A stretch of DNA of 64,000 nucleotides from Mycteria americana (Eukaryota; Chordata; Aves; Ciconiiformes; Ciconiidae): assembly GCF_035582795.1 (NCBI RefSeq), contig NC_134365.1:220799887-220863886 (forward strand), in the 5' to 3' direction. Within the stretch, counting starts at the first letter, position 1. Each line of letters begins with the position of its first letter. Both the position numbers and the translations under genes were made by a program. Positions 1-11,944 of this stretch are shown here, piece after piece. The notes under the pieces are model-generated. The model ran no database searches and was not told the origin of the DNA. It worked only from the letters and a program-made list of their open reading frames with translations.

Positions 1-3000
1 TTAGAGCGGCTGATACCCTGCAAAAAGGGTAGCGCACAGCACGCTGGGCCATGTTGGGAGTCAAGTTGCCCGCTGCTGCCTGCGTTGCCGGAGCAGAGCG
101 CTGCCCGCGCTGCCTGCCGGCACACGCAAGCGCAAGGGGAACGAGCTGGCCTTGTTTGCCTTCAGCTTCCCCTCCTCCCTCCCCGCCGATGTGCAGAACT
201 TTGCTGCTGCCTTGGTTTTGCAACACATCCCCGACAGGACAGACCTGCTTGAACATTTTTGGCTTGGGCAGGACTCGGGCGTCCCGGGCGGCACAGGATG
301 GGCAGGTTGAGGGCAGGAGGGCCCTGCCTGCTGATCCAGGAGGCTTCACCCATAGCAGACACGGGGTACAACCCTCCATTTGAGGGTCCTGGAGAATCTT
401 CTAGGTGTGTGCTGGAAACTGGGCATTCGCCCTTTTGTGCAACTGGGGAAACTGAGGCACGGAGTGGGATCGTCACAGCATTGCCCCAGGAGCGCCCTGG
501 TCCAACGTCTTGCTCCCAGCAGCGATGGGCACAGACCTCCTTGCTCAGGATGGTCTTAAACCCCCCAAGGGTGTATTTGACCTCTACATCAGCATCTCCT
601 GAGCATTCGTGACCATCTCCTGGCCACGCTCCTGTGCCAGACGGGCACCCAAATACCACCCTCCCTTCCTGCGGCACCCAAAACCCCAAACACGGTGCTG
701 CAAGCCACCACATCGAAAGAGAAGGTGCAGCAACCATGCCCGGTTTTGCCCAAACCAAGACAGTTGATGGCCAGGACCCCCCAGGGTTGTATTTTCCTTG
801 TTTGTACAAGGCAAATGTACAGGATTGTATTTTCCTTGTTTGTACCTTGTTCCCCCCGGTGTTTGTACAAAACGTCTGGGCACCGGCCCTGCTCTGAGGT
901 TTGTTTAGAAGATGCTGCCAAGGGTAATGCTGCTCCGAGCACCGCTGTATGAGGACCATGTCCCTGCAAAAATTCAGTCCATCCTGGGAAGCTACTCCTG
1001 TCCCCCTCCTTATCCTGGGCACCGAGCTGGCCCCAGACCCTTAATTCTTGCTCCTATAGGGGTAATGTTGCCCATAATCCAAAGCAAAACCTATAGCAAG
1101 CCCCAGGTGGGTTTGCTGGAGCTTCGAGCCCTTCTCTGCTTGCAGAAAAGGGGATGTGAGGGGTTTCCTGTTGGATTGGGTGGGGAGAAAAAGATGGGAA
1201 TTGTCCCCATTTGAGGATGGAGAATGTGAAATGGTCCCTCTGCGGGGATGCTCCCACTAAAGCCTCCAGCAAGTCGTGCTCAGTCATCTCCCAGCAAGCA
1301 GCGCAGAATAACCTGTTATCCATAAATCGAGGATTATTAATATCAGGGATATCTCCAAAATCTTCCTATAAAATGTTACCATCACATTTGGTTTAGCTGA
1401 GTAGAAACCTCAAGCACTGGTGGGGTTTTTTTGCCCACCCATAAGTGGCAGAAGAGAAAACTTGGGTCTAAATTTCATCTTGTTTCTGTAATTCTGCTCT
1501 TTTCTAGAAAAAAAGCAGTTTCTTTCATACAAGAAAGAGACAAATTCTTGGAATAAAAAAAACCCACTTGGGACGCAGCTTCCCCTTTCATCTTCTTCAA
1601 GGGCATGGTGTGATCTTCTGAGAAGCAGAACCAAAAGGGAGAAGCGAGGACACGTGAGTTGTTTCACACAGAAAACTTCGTTGATGATGCCAGACATGAA
1701 ACAGATGTTTTTTTCCCAAAATAAATGTCCAGTTTGTTTGCCTTTAAAATGGAAGGGACAGGACACTGTGGCTTAAATATTTGCTGCGGTGGTTGGGTGT
1801 GATGGACCCATCTGCAAGCAAAAGAGAACCAGCCCAAGAGTTGAGCAGGACACTGCATGCTCCTGGGAAGTGAATGGTCCATGCTCTGAGTTTTAATTCC
1901 TGGAGGGTCCCTATGGGAGATGCCTCATGCCTGGGTGTTATTTTGGCTGCTCGAGTCCCCAGGGTCCCCACGGCATCCTCACAGCCCTTGGTGAGGGGAT
2001 GGACATTCTGAGTCAACAGCATTGCATTGGTGTTAACGAGCAAAAAGAGCAGCCAAAGACTTACAACTCCCATTACAGAAAGGCACAGACTGATTGCATG
2101 GACTAAAAATTGCACGTCCATCCAGCTGGGAGATTTGAACCATGGCTTGGAAGCCCCAGGTGAACTCACCACACACAAAATCCCTTATTGCTTGCTGCAG
2201 GAGCAGCAGAACCGAGCATGGGGTTCCTGGGGAAGCAACAAGAAGTTGCACCAACAAGTAGTTTTTAATGCGAAGCATTAAATTTGCGGTGCGCAAAATT
2301 GCTGGGTTCCTGGTGACTTACACCCAGTCGGGTGAGAGATTTGCCCATCTCACCCTTGTTCGGCCTCAACCCATCCATAAGACCCAAGTGTTGGGTGACC
2401 ACCAGGCAGGTGACAATCTATGCTCCTGCAGCAGCACGTGGTGGCAAGCTGGGACACTTGTGTTTGGCCCCGGTTTATGGTGGTAGACCATGATCATGGA
2501 GCCCCTTGGGTTGACTCATACCTGAGATGCTGGTTTTCAGCCTTAAAATAGCTATTTTCACCCTACGAATGTGCCCAGGTGTGTGGTCCTGCTGGGATGG
2601 TGGTACCCCAAAAGCAGGCAGCTCCATCAACGTGTCCACCCTTCGTCCCTGGTTGTAATTGGGGGGCAATCGTTTCCTAGAGAAAACTCTCCAGCTGGAG
2701 AACTGCCTGTGGTCCAACAGCCAAAGGAAACAAGCTATCGAGGAAACAGCAACAAGTCGAGGGAAGTTATTTTAAATCTTTCCCGGATGGGAAATACCAA
2801 AGGCACCTGCAGGTCTCGTGTGCTTTGACCTCCCTATTCCTCCCTGTGGACGTGGTCCGGAAAGCGGAGGAGCCTGGAGGTAGTGAGCCAAAGGGACACA
2901 GCGTGCTCCTCCATCACCCCCTGGGTAGCTGGCAGCATGACCAGATCCTGCAGGTCCCCATGGGGATCTGAGCCTGCCTTTGGTCACCCTTTTATTATCA

Positions 3001-6000
3001 CCTGATATCTGGACCCATCCCAGGGGCTTCTGGCAGAGCCCAGTTCTCCCAGCATGAGGATGGTGGAGCTCCATGCTGGGTTGCACCTCTGCTCCATACT
3101 ATGGTCTCCCATCGTGGGGGATGGGGATGATGGGTGTTTATGAAGAGATGTGTTGGTGAGAAGACCGAGATGGGCATCGCTGTGCTGAGCCTCAGGAGCT
3201 CGGGGCTCTCCCAGAATGGGAAGAGTCACAGAGGGGTGAAAACCCAAAAGGGCTACAGGATCTGCTGGCATGGGATGGAGGGGAAGGAGCCAAAGGAGGG
3301 ATTGTGGCCAACCTGGAGGTGTTTGACTTCCACTCAACCACGCAAAGTTCAGAGATGTCCCCATCCCAGACCCCAGCTCTGTCCTCAAAGGGAGAAAGTG
3401 CAATTATGTGTGAGGATGAGGCAATGAGAGCCGATGACCTCCCTCTTTGCAGAGCTTCCTAGCAGTGGGGGTGGAAAAGACCTCTCAAAGGTGGCTACAA
3501 AATGTGAAGGCCCACCTTGGAAACCTCCATCATGAGACCCCCTCGTGCCCTAAGCCCTGGGATTTCCTGCCTGCAAAGTCCCAAAACCTCCCTTCCCAAC
3601 CTGCTTCACCAGCAGACGGATGAGATCTCCTGCGCCCAGGACACCTCCCAAACACCCGCCACTTTCCTTCTGCTGAAGTCATGGATGAAACGAGCCTAAG
3701 ACACCAACCATGCCTTTATACCTGCGCTCCACACAGCTTCTTGAGGATTCCCGAGCAAAGAAGCGGAAATGAGCAAATGAGCGGAAGCGATCCTGAGTCC
3801 CTGAGGCACGTCAGGGTGTGCCGCTGAGAGGAAAGGAAGCCTGCGAAGATCAAGGCATTAATCATCTATGTGCTGGGGGGAGGAGAAGCTCAGCAACCCC
3901 TTCCTCCCCTGCTGACGTCCACAGGGCTCTAGGAAAGCAGGTTGAAGAGGAAAACGAGCTGAAACACACTTTTTCAGAAATGCTGAGACATAGGAATGGC
4001 GGGTCAGCTCCCACTTGGAGCAAAGTCAAGGCTTTTTTCTCTGAATTCCCATCAAAGCCAAGTTTTCCCGGCACTCCCGTGGAGCCCTGGCAGAACGGGT
4101 ATGTTGGGCTCATAGGCTGTTGCTGGGACCTCATCACCTCCAGAAGGAAATTTGGGCTGGTTGGCCAGAAATGTGGGCCTGGGTCCCATCATGGCAGTGG
4201 GGGTTGAAGGTCAGACCAGCTTCTCCAACACAAAGGTCCATGAGAAGGCTTGTCTTCTGTTGGGGCTTTCACCCCAGGTAGCTGCACTGGTTTGACTACG
4301 GTGAACATTGATTGCAGCAAGAGGATGGAGGGGACCATCAGAGTGGACCTCAAGAGGTGAGACTTTCTCCACCAAACACCTTCTGTGTCAAAAATCTGGG
4401 GGCTCAAAGGCAGGTGCTGGGGCAGCAGGTATCTGCGGGTGAGCCTGGGGTGACCATCTCCTCTGACCTGGTTAAAAAAGAGAAAGTTGCCATCGAGTGT
4501 CCCCCCCCCATGAGCAAGATCTACTAGGTCCACCACCCCGGCAGGCTGGTGTTGTCAGGACATGAGAAATTAACTTCATTTCTGTTATAAATAGCTTTTA
4601 GAAGTAATGAAATTTTTCATGCAAGACATCTCCAGTCTGGTGAGCCGTGGCAGAGCCTGAGGCAGAAGGGACCCAGCCTGCATCCCTGGTGTACGTCTGT
4701 GTTGGGGGAGAACCTGAAAGCCCTGTAGGACCCTCCCCACGGGGACATCCAGCATCTGGTGGTAGGGACATCCCAGCCCTGAGGCTTCTGCAAAGCTTCA
4801 GCATTTGAAAAATGCTGCTTTTCGCCTCCAACAAGAGTTTTGCATCGGTTGGAGGAGCACGGTCCCAGCTCCCGGCTGTCTCCCTGGTCTCGACCACAGA
4901 TGCTCCCCTCTCCATCCGCACCGTCCTGCGACCCGCCGGCGGCTGGAAACCTGGAGCCCGGAGGGAAGGTGCAATTACCCTGCGCAGCAGCGGCAAAGGT
5001 CGCCTGCAATCAGCTGCTAACGCGATTACTGGCAACATCCAGCCGGAGGAACAGAAACCAGGAGGCCAAAGAGTCTCGTGAAGCCAAATCCAGCCACCGT
5101 GCCAGGCCTTTTTGCCAGGGATTAATTCAATCGGTGAGACTCCAAGAGGAACCCAGGCTATTCCCTTTCCCTGATTATTTTTCCCAACGAGCTTCATCTG
5201 CCTTTTGCATGGATAAAAAGAGGCATAAAAACGATGCCTTGCTTGAAATCTCTTTTTTAGCCTCGCTGCTGCCTCCAAATTTATCTCTCCCATCCCTGCT
5301 CAACCCCTAAAATGTGGGTTTTTTTGGGGGGTTCCCATTTATTCCAGGTGCTGTAGGGCTGGGCTTGAGGCTACGGGTCCAGCTGCTGGGCTCAGCGGAG
5401 GAGGTTGGGGCTGGCAGGCAGCCAGGAGCCGCTATTTTATTTTCTTTTTTTAACACTCCCTCCACTATTTACAGTGTCCCCACAGCGAGACAGCTGGCTA
5501 CGAGGTGTTCACCTTGGGGACCTGCAAGGACACCCGCTGTACCAGGAGGGAGGAGGACACTGGCTCCTTTTCACCAGCTCGGAGCTTGCCCCGAAGACGG
5601 AGGCAGTGCTGGAGGTGGGATAAGTGCTCACGCCGGTGGCTCATCGGAGGAGTGAGTTGTGTCCGTTCTCAGCTGCATTCCCCAGATGCTTGCGGAAAGC
5701 CCTGGGCTCCTCATCGCAGGCTGCTGGGCTTGTTTGCACAAGGCGTGTTTTCTGCTCTACTGCGGGGAAAGACACTTTTTCCCCCAGTTTCCGTCTCCCC
5801 GTGGCGACTGAGGGAGTGGGGAATTTCACAAAGGCACCGAGCCATCGCCAACCCAACCCCACAAGCCTGGGCAGCCCCGAGATGAGGGTGACGGCTCCAG
5901 CCTGGCTGTGGTTGCAAATATTCACGGTTGCTCCTGCCAGAGCCCATCTCCCCCGTGGCCCTGCTGACTGGCTTGGCCGCGGGCTTACGCCAGAATCGAT

Positions 6001-6700
6001 GAAAGCCCGCGCTGTCCGCCATAGCGCAGGCACCGACGGGATCCAGACGGGCTGCGGCACCTCATTCCACCTCCCCATCCCACACCGTGAAGCCGAGCCC
6101 CTGCCCCAAACTCCTCTCCTCGTATCTGGGTGCCAGCTCCAGGGGTGCATCGCTCAATGAGGCAATGCCGGGGAGCCCCCCGCATGGTGCTCCATCATCC
6201 GGGCGATGCCGGTCGGCACCCCTTTGCCCTCCACCTCTACCAAGACCCGTCACAAGCCCCTAAAAAGGAAGGAGGAGAATAATTTTGGAGGGCAAACCAG
6301 GCTTCCAGGGAAAGGAAGGGCCAAGCCGGTCACCCCGCGTAATCCCGGCATCCCTGGGCTGTTTATGCATCGGCCCTTTCGTACCCGACAAGTCCCCCCA
6401 GGGTTCCTTTCCTTACTGCTCTTTAATAGCCCTGCTCGGGAAGCGAGGAGGCTTGACGGCCTGGTTAATGAGTACCGAAGCCATCGACCCCTTCGGTTGA
6501 GACCCGGCGCCACGGGGACACCTCGTCCCCGACACCCAGCTGCTCATCGCAGCAGCTCCCAGCCTCTCTCCGGGGCAATCCAGCTGTTGGCCAGCACATG
6601 AGCATCCCACCCCGTAAATCCCACTTTCGGGGTTGTTGGAACCACCCCACCCCATTCAATCCAGATGTTTGCCCGTGACCATAAGGCTAATCCAGATGTT
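1..6700. other. Intergenic or upstream sequence without a recognisable gene
   Basis: I see no exon, RNA gene or mobile element that I can support in this stretch. The open frames here are short, overlap on both strands, and have no domain-like composition. Base composition is mixed, with AT-richer patches near 1310-1750 and 4560-4620. Human synteny would place P2RY2 upstream of P2RY6, but no P2Y-like reading frame occurs here, so P2RY2 should lie beyond the left edge if it is present. Confidence 0.5.
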
Positions 6701-6932
6701 CGCGCGGCAGCCCCCTCCGTGCAGCTGTCGGCCCCCCTAACCCAGCTGTTCTCCTCCCCGCCCCAGTCCAGCTGTGAGCCGTCCCCAGCCCCCTCCGGGG
6801 CCGTCCGCAGGTGCCGGGGCCGGAACGGGGCGGAGCGGGGCGGCCCCGGGGCGGAGCGGGGCCGGCGGCGGGCGGCAGCGGGGCGGCCCCGGGCACTGAG
6901 CCCCGCTGCCGCCCCGGCGCATCCCGCTGCCG
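6700..6932 (+). promoter_or_regulatory. P2RY6: CpG-island promoter and probable non-coding first exon, likely P2RY6
   Basis: This is a very GC- and CpG-rich block, densest from 6800 to 6932, with repeated GGGGCGGAGCGGGGC-type GC boxes and no TATA box. It ends in a consensus splice donor, CTGCCG|GTAAGT, with GT at 6933-6934. The next plausible acceptor that leads to a gene on this strand is CAG at 14451-14453, 55 bases before the P2RY6 start codon. I infer that this is the 5' non-coding exon and promoter of P2RY6, since human P2RY6 also has separate 5' UTR exons. The start site cannot be fixed by eye. The island could instead serve an unrecognised non-coding transcript. Confidence 0.55.
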
Positions 6933-6999
6933 GTAAGTGCCGCGTACGGGAGGGACGGGACCAACCGAACCGGGGCAGGACCGGACCCGAGAGGGTCAG

Positions 7000-8250
7000 G
7001 GAGAACCAGGCAGGACGGGGCTGGAGCGGGCAGGATGGGAGCAAACAGGGTCAGAGCGAACCGGGCAGAATGGGACCGCAGCGGGCAGGATGGGAGCTGA
7101 GCGGGTCAGACTGAACCGGGCAGGATGGGGACATACTGGGCAGGATCGGGGCCGAGAGGGTCAGAGCAAACCGGGCAGGATGGGGACATACTGGGCAGGA
7201 TCGGGGCCGAGAGGGTCAGAGCAAACTGGGCAGGATGGGACCCGAGCAGGTCATACACACCGGGCAGGATGGGGACACACTGGGCAGGATCAGGCCCGAG
7301 AGGGTCAGAGCAAACTGGGCAGGATGGGACCTGACAGGGTCAGAGCAAACTGGGCAGGATGGGGCCAGACTGGACAGGATCGGGCCCGAGAGGGTCAGAG
7401 CAAACTGGGCAGGATGGGACCCGAGCAGGTCATACGCACTGGGTAGGATGGGGACACACTGGGCAGGATTGGGCCCGAGAGGGTCAGACCGAACCAGGCG
7501 GATGAGACCTGACAGGGTCAGAGCAAACTGGGCAGGATGGGACCCGAGCAGGTCATACGCACCGGGTAGGATGGGGACACACTGGGCAGGATCAGGCCCG
7601 AGAGGGTCAGAGCAAACTGGGCAGGATGGGACCTGACAGGGTCAGAGCAAACTGGGCAGGATGGGGCCAGACTGGACAGGATCGGGCCCGAGAGGGTCAG
7701 AGCAAACTGGGCAGGATGGGACCCGAGCAGGTCATACGCATTGGGTAGGATGGGGACACACTGGGCAGGATTGGGCCCGAGAGGGTCAGACCGAACCAGG
7801 CGGATGAGACCTGACAGGGTCAGAGCAAACTGGGCAGGATGGGACCCGAGCAGGTCAGACCGCACCAGGCAGGATGGGGACACACTGGGCAGGATTGGGC
7901 CCGAGAGGGTCAGACCGAACCAGGCGGATGGGACCTGACAGGGTCAGAGCAAACTGGGCAGGATGGGGCCAGACTGGACAGGATCAGGCCCGAGAGGGTC
8001 GGACCAAACCAGGCAGGATGGGACCCGAGCAGGTCATACACACCGGGCAGGATGGGGACACACTGGGCAGGATCGGGCCCGAGAGGGTCAGAGCAAACTG
8101 GGCAGGATGGGACCCGAGCAGGTCAGACCGCACCGGGCAGGATGGGGACACACTGGGCAGGATCGGGCCCAAGCGGGTGAGACCGAACCAGGCAGGATTG
8201 CACCCGCGCAGATCAGATCGAACTGGGCAGGATGAGGCAGAACTGGAGAG
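7000..8250. repeat. GC-rich minisatellite with 20/35/55-bp units and a 302-bp higher-order period
   Basis: The array is built from variants of GGGCAGGATGGGACCCGAGC and GGGTCAGAGCAAACT, combined into units of about 20, 35 and 55 bp. A longer block starting GGGTAGGATGGGGACACACT recurs at 7441 and 7743, a spacing of 302 bp, so at least one higher-order duplication has occurred. The array begins about 70 bases after the donor of the CpG exon and ends near 8250. The plus strand is strongly G-rich over C. Overlapping open frames of 110-170 codons through it are by-products of repetition. Confidence 0.9.
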
Positions 8251-8590
8251 GCTGGGGGTGAGACCCGGACAGCCTCGGTGCTTCGGCTGGGCTTCGGGGT
8301 GGTCCCGAAGCCACCCCAAATGGTACCTGCTGGACTTCGCTTTAGGGAGGTTAACATTTTTAGGTGCTTTTAGGGCTTAAAAATCACACCGTGATCCCCA
8401 CGGCAGGGCTGGTGCGAAGCTCAGCGGGGTGGGTTCGCCCCCATCCCTCTGCTCCCGTGGCCTGGGGTGCGCCTGGGGTGCGCCTGCACCTCCCAGGGCA
8501 CCCGTAGGGATCAGGCCCGTGCCGGCGGTGCTGTCGCACGCGGGGTGTCCTCGAATCTGCTCGAGGGACCCCGGCGTCTCCGCTGCGGGT
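8250..8590. other. Non-repetitive GC-rich spacer
   Basis: This stretch lies between two repeat tracts, within the presumed first intron of P2RY6. I see no exon, promoter element or transposon in it. Confidence 0.4.
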
Positions 8591-8616
8591 GCCAGGAGCC
8601 TGGCCTCTGCCTTTTT

Positions 8617-9125
8617 GTATATATCTATAGGTATTTATACATATACAGAGGTATAAATATATTTGTATATATGAGCATGTGTGCATAAACGTGTGTATAG
8701 AAGCATAAATATATTTGTATATATATGGTTAGAGTTAGGTATATACATATGTGTGAGTCCATGTGCTCGGAGACATATATTTGTGTATATAGGTATAGAA
8801 GTTTGTATATATGTGTGTGTGGAGACATATATATTTCTATATGTATGTCTAGAGCAATGTATGTGTGTGTATACATGTGTGTGTATATGTGTGTGTCTAC
8901 GTGTGTGTGTAGAGCCATATATATGTTTGTGTATGTATGTATAGAGGTATAGTATGTGTGTATATGTATAGAGGTATATTTACATCTAGAGGCATATTTA
9001 TATGGAGAGGTGTATGTGCTTGTATATGCATATATTTTATGCATATGTGTGTACATGTGGGTGAACATGTGGCTGTATATGTGCCTATACGTCTGGGTGT
9101 ATATATGTATGGGTTTATACGAGCC
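8617..9125. repeat. Degenerate TATATG/TGTG microsatellite
   Basis: About 500 bases of alternating purine-pyrimidine sequence, with TATATA, TGTGTG, GTATATATG and ATAGAGGTATA motifs. It lies inside a GC-rich region and contrasts sharply with it. No gene is visible, and the tyrosine/isoleucine/cysteine-rich open frames on both strands are repeat artefacts. Alternating TG/TA tracts can adopt Z-DNA or cruciform structures (general knowledge, not shown here). Confidence 0.85.
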
Positions 9126-10890
9126 TAGCCAGAGCCTCAGCGCTGCCAGCTGAGACCAGGCCAACTCATTGCACCTTCCCTGTCCCCAGCATCTCACATT
9201 TCCAGCAAGAAAACGCTGCCCGGGTTGCTCAGAGCATCCCCGAGATGTTGATTTATTTTAGAGATGAGGCACCGAAGCGTGGGGAGGTGAAGGGAGTCAC
9301 CCGAGGGCAGAGTACATCGGTGGCAGAGCAACCCGGCATCGCCGGAGGGACCGTCCCTGTGCCCTATCCCCACGGGTCCACATTAAGCACCCGAAAATGC
9401 CTCTCTGGCCCAATTCGGCCACATCATTACACCTCCAGGCTTCGATAAATGGAGATTTGCCTTAAAACACCCAAGCCTTGGGTCCCCAACCACCCTGGGG
9501 CAGGTGGGACATGTCCATGGGCACCTGAAGCTGTTTTGGGACCAGCCAGGAGGTGTTTGGGGACAGGGACGTTGTGGCTTCGGCCAAACGCCATGCGGGG
9601 CGGGAGCATCCTCCCTTCATCCCCTTTGAAATCTGCTGAGCTGGAACTTTCGTTTCCATCTCCGCCATCCCAGCCCTGACATCAAGCCACCAAGATGTCC
9701 CCACCGCGGTCTCCTCCCGGGGCAGGACAAACCGAGGAGGAAGGTTTCCAAGGGAGGAAGCCATCCTCCATTCCTGTTCGAGGGCAGCGGCAGCCAAAAT
9801 AGCTTCCCACCATAGCAAGCTTGCAGGAACCCCCTTCGTATTGATATCAGGGTATTAATTAAAGCTAATTTCACCGGAGAAGGGCTTGCATGAGGTGGTT
9901 TGAAAGCGAAAGGGCTGGAGGGGAGCAAAGCCGCGCCGGCGCGTGCCAGGGGAAGCTCGCGGCCGCTGGTGAGCAGAGCCAGCGATTATTTTTAATCTCG
10001 TCCCCGTCTGGCCGCAGAGCAGCCCCACTTCTCTCTTAACCCCGTTCCTCCTTCGCGGGCACCTTAAATCCTCGGGATAAGGGTGACCCCATCCTACAGA
10101 GCACCCCAACACCACGGGCACCCCTTTTTTCCTCCTTCAAGTCTCGTATCGCCATGGATTTCTCCTGGTGCCCATCACCGTGGTGACAGGGCACCCCCTT
10201 TTTCCCCCCCTGCAAGTCTCCTTTCAGGATGAGTTTCGCCTGGTGCCCATCACCGTGGTGTCAGGGCACCGGGACCGCGTCTCCATAACCCCGTGGGCGT
10301 CTGCTTTTAGGGGTGGCTGAGCGCGGAGGGCGCCCACCCCGTCACCTCAAGGGCTGGCAGGGATTCCTGTGATGGGTTTTTTGGGGGTGAAAAAGGGGAG
10401 TTTGGGGATAATCCGCCATGACCCGGGGATGCGCCACGGGCACAGCAGCGGGATGAGGCCGAATGTTTTGATGTGGTTCCATTAATTGGAAATAGCGGTG
10501 ATTTATGGGCGATAGCAGGCTGCAATTGCAGGGTTACGGGCGGTTGCAGGCGGTGGGTACAGTTGGGGTGGGGATTCTCCAGTGTCTAATAGAAAGGTTG
10601 TGCTCGGCGCATCCCGCAGCTGGGTTTTTCCTGGGATCTGGAGGGATTTTTCCTCCTCTCCTCTGGCTTTCCTGTCCCTCCCAGCCTGGCAGCACTGGGG
10701 TTCAGTGCCCCGTTTCCCTCTTGCAAAGAGTTTTTTTTGCTTATTCGCCTTTTTGGGGGGGGAGGGTCCCTCGTTTTTTGGCTCTGCGTATTTTTGGTTC
10801 AGCTCTGGCTGCGGATGCTCTCCGCCATCAATGGCCTGCATAGCCTTGGGCATGTCCCTTAGCACGCCTCCTGCAAACACCCCTCCGAGG
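9126..10890. other. Presumed P2RY6 intron 1, mostly unique sequence with a 75-bp tandem duplication
   Basis: No exon is recognised. At 10115-10270 a segment containing TGGTGCCCATCACCGTGGTG occurs twice, at 10166 and 10241, a 75-bp tandem duplication. An AT-richer, non-repetitive patch at 9830-10000 contains GGGTATTAATTAAAGC, a homeobox-type core. Otherwise I see nothing I can name. Confidence 0.4.
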
Positions 10891-11089
10891 GGTGTTTTGG
10901 GGAGAAACTCTGCAAAAATGGGGCCTGAGCCACATCAGTCCACTTCAAACCCAGTGCCTGTGCCTCAGTTTCCCTTGTGTGGCCACAGTAAGAGGGGATG
11001 AGGCAAGAGGAGCAACGTTGGTGCCACCATCCCCGGTGCCCTCCCTGTCCCCAGCATCTGCCCCAGATGCCCACCCTTGGAAGGAGCCA

Positions 11090-11175
11090 AAACCAGGGGG
11101 AAAGACCCCAAAAATGGGGGAAAAGACCCAAAAATGGGGGAAAATACCCCAAAATGGGGGAAAAGACCCAAAAAT
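11090..11175. repeat. Short 20-bp tandem repeat (AAAATGGGGGAAAAGACCCC)
   Basis: Four consecutive units of roughly CCCAAAAATGGGGGAAAAGA lie in an otherwise unique stretch. The run of four G-blocks separated by A-rich loops could form a G-quadruplex on the plus strand. No gene is associated. Confidence 0.8.
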
Positions 11176-11492
11176 TCATGGGCCTGGCAACACGGCTGGT
11201 GGCCTCAGCCAGTCCTGGCATCCCCGCGCCAGGTCTGGGCTGTGTCCCCTACCCTGGTGGCATTTGCCAGCTCCGGATGTGCCTTGGTGTCTGGGCACGG
11301 CTCTTTTGGGGGTGCAATGGGGGTGCATGGGGGGTGCGTGTCTGTGCACACGTGTAGGGCGTGTTCATGGGGGCCTGCACACGTGTGTCCGTGTGTGTGC
11401 CCAGGGGGGCTGCATACATGTGTATAGGGGGTGGGGATGTATGCACGCGGTGTGGAGCCGTGATGGAGGTGCTGGCACGGGTCGCGCTGTGC

Positions 11493-11940
11493 CATGCCAT
11501 GCCGGCGCAGCCATGGCGTGCTGTGCCATGCCATGCCATGCCATGCCATGCCATGCCATGCCATGCAGCGCGGTGCCCACCGTGCCGTGCAGTGCCACGT
11601 GGTGCCCATGGTGCCGTGCCACGCAGTGCCTGCCCTGCCGTGCAGTGCCATGCAGAGCTGTGCCATGCGGTGCAGTGCTCACCCTGCTGCGCGGTGCCGC
11701 GTGGTGCCCACGGTGCTGTGCCTTGCAGTGGTGTGCCCACCCTGCCGTGCAGTGCCGTGCGGTGCCATGCAGTGCCGTGCCATGCAGCGCAGTGCCCACC
11801 CTGCCGTGCCATGCCACGCGGTGCCCACGGCGCCATGCCACGCGGCGTGGTGCCCACCCTGCCGTGCCATGCCACGCGGTGCCCACGGTGCCACGCGGTG
11901 CCCACGGTGCCATGCCACGCGGCGCGGTGCCCACCCGGCC
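11493..11940. repeat. CCATG pentanucleotide and degenerate GTGCC(A/C)TG minisatellite
   Basis: Eight perfect CCATG units occupy 11526-11565. Around them are degenerate GCCATGC, GCCGTGCAGTGC and CACGCGGTGCCCAC units continuing to about 11940. The pattern gives long open frames on both strands, the longest 712 codons, all with Cys/His/Ala/Val-rich or Trp/His/Gly-rich monotony. This identifies them as repeat read-through and not genes. Confidence 0.9.
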
Positions 11941-11944
11941 ACCC

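Noticed and set aside
162-1022. 286-codon minus-strand open frame at the left edge
   Set aside because: Frames on the same and opposite strands overlap it, codon use is unbiased, and no recognisable domain or splice context is present.
4598-5293. 231-codon minus-strand open frame
   Set aside because: No homology is recognised and Trp/Pro/Arg are scattered as in random GC-rich DNA. Overlapping frames on the plus strand are equally long.
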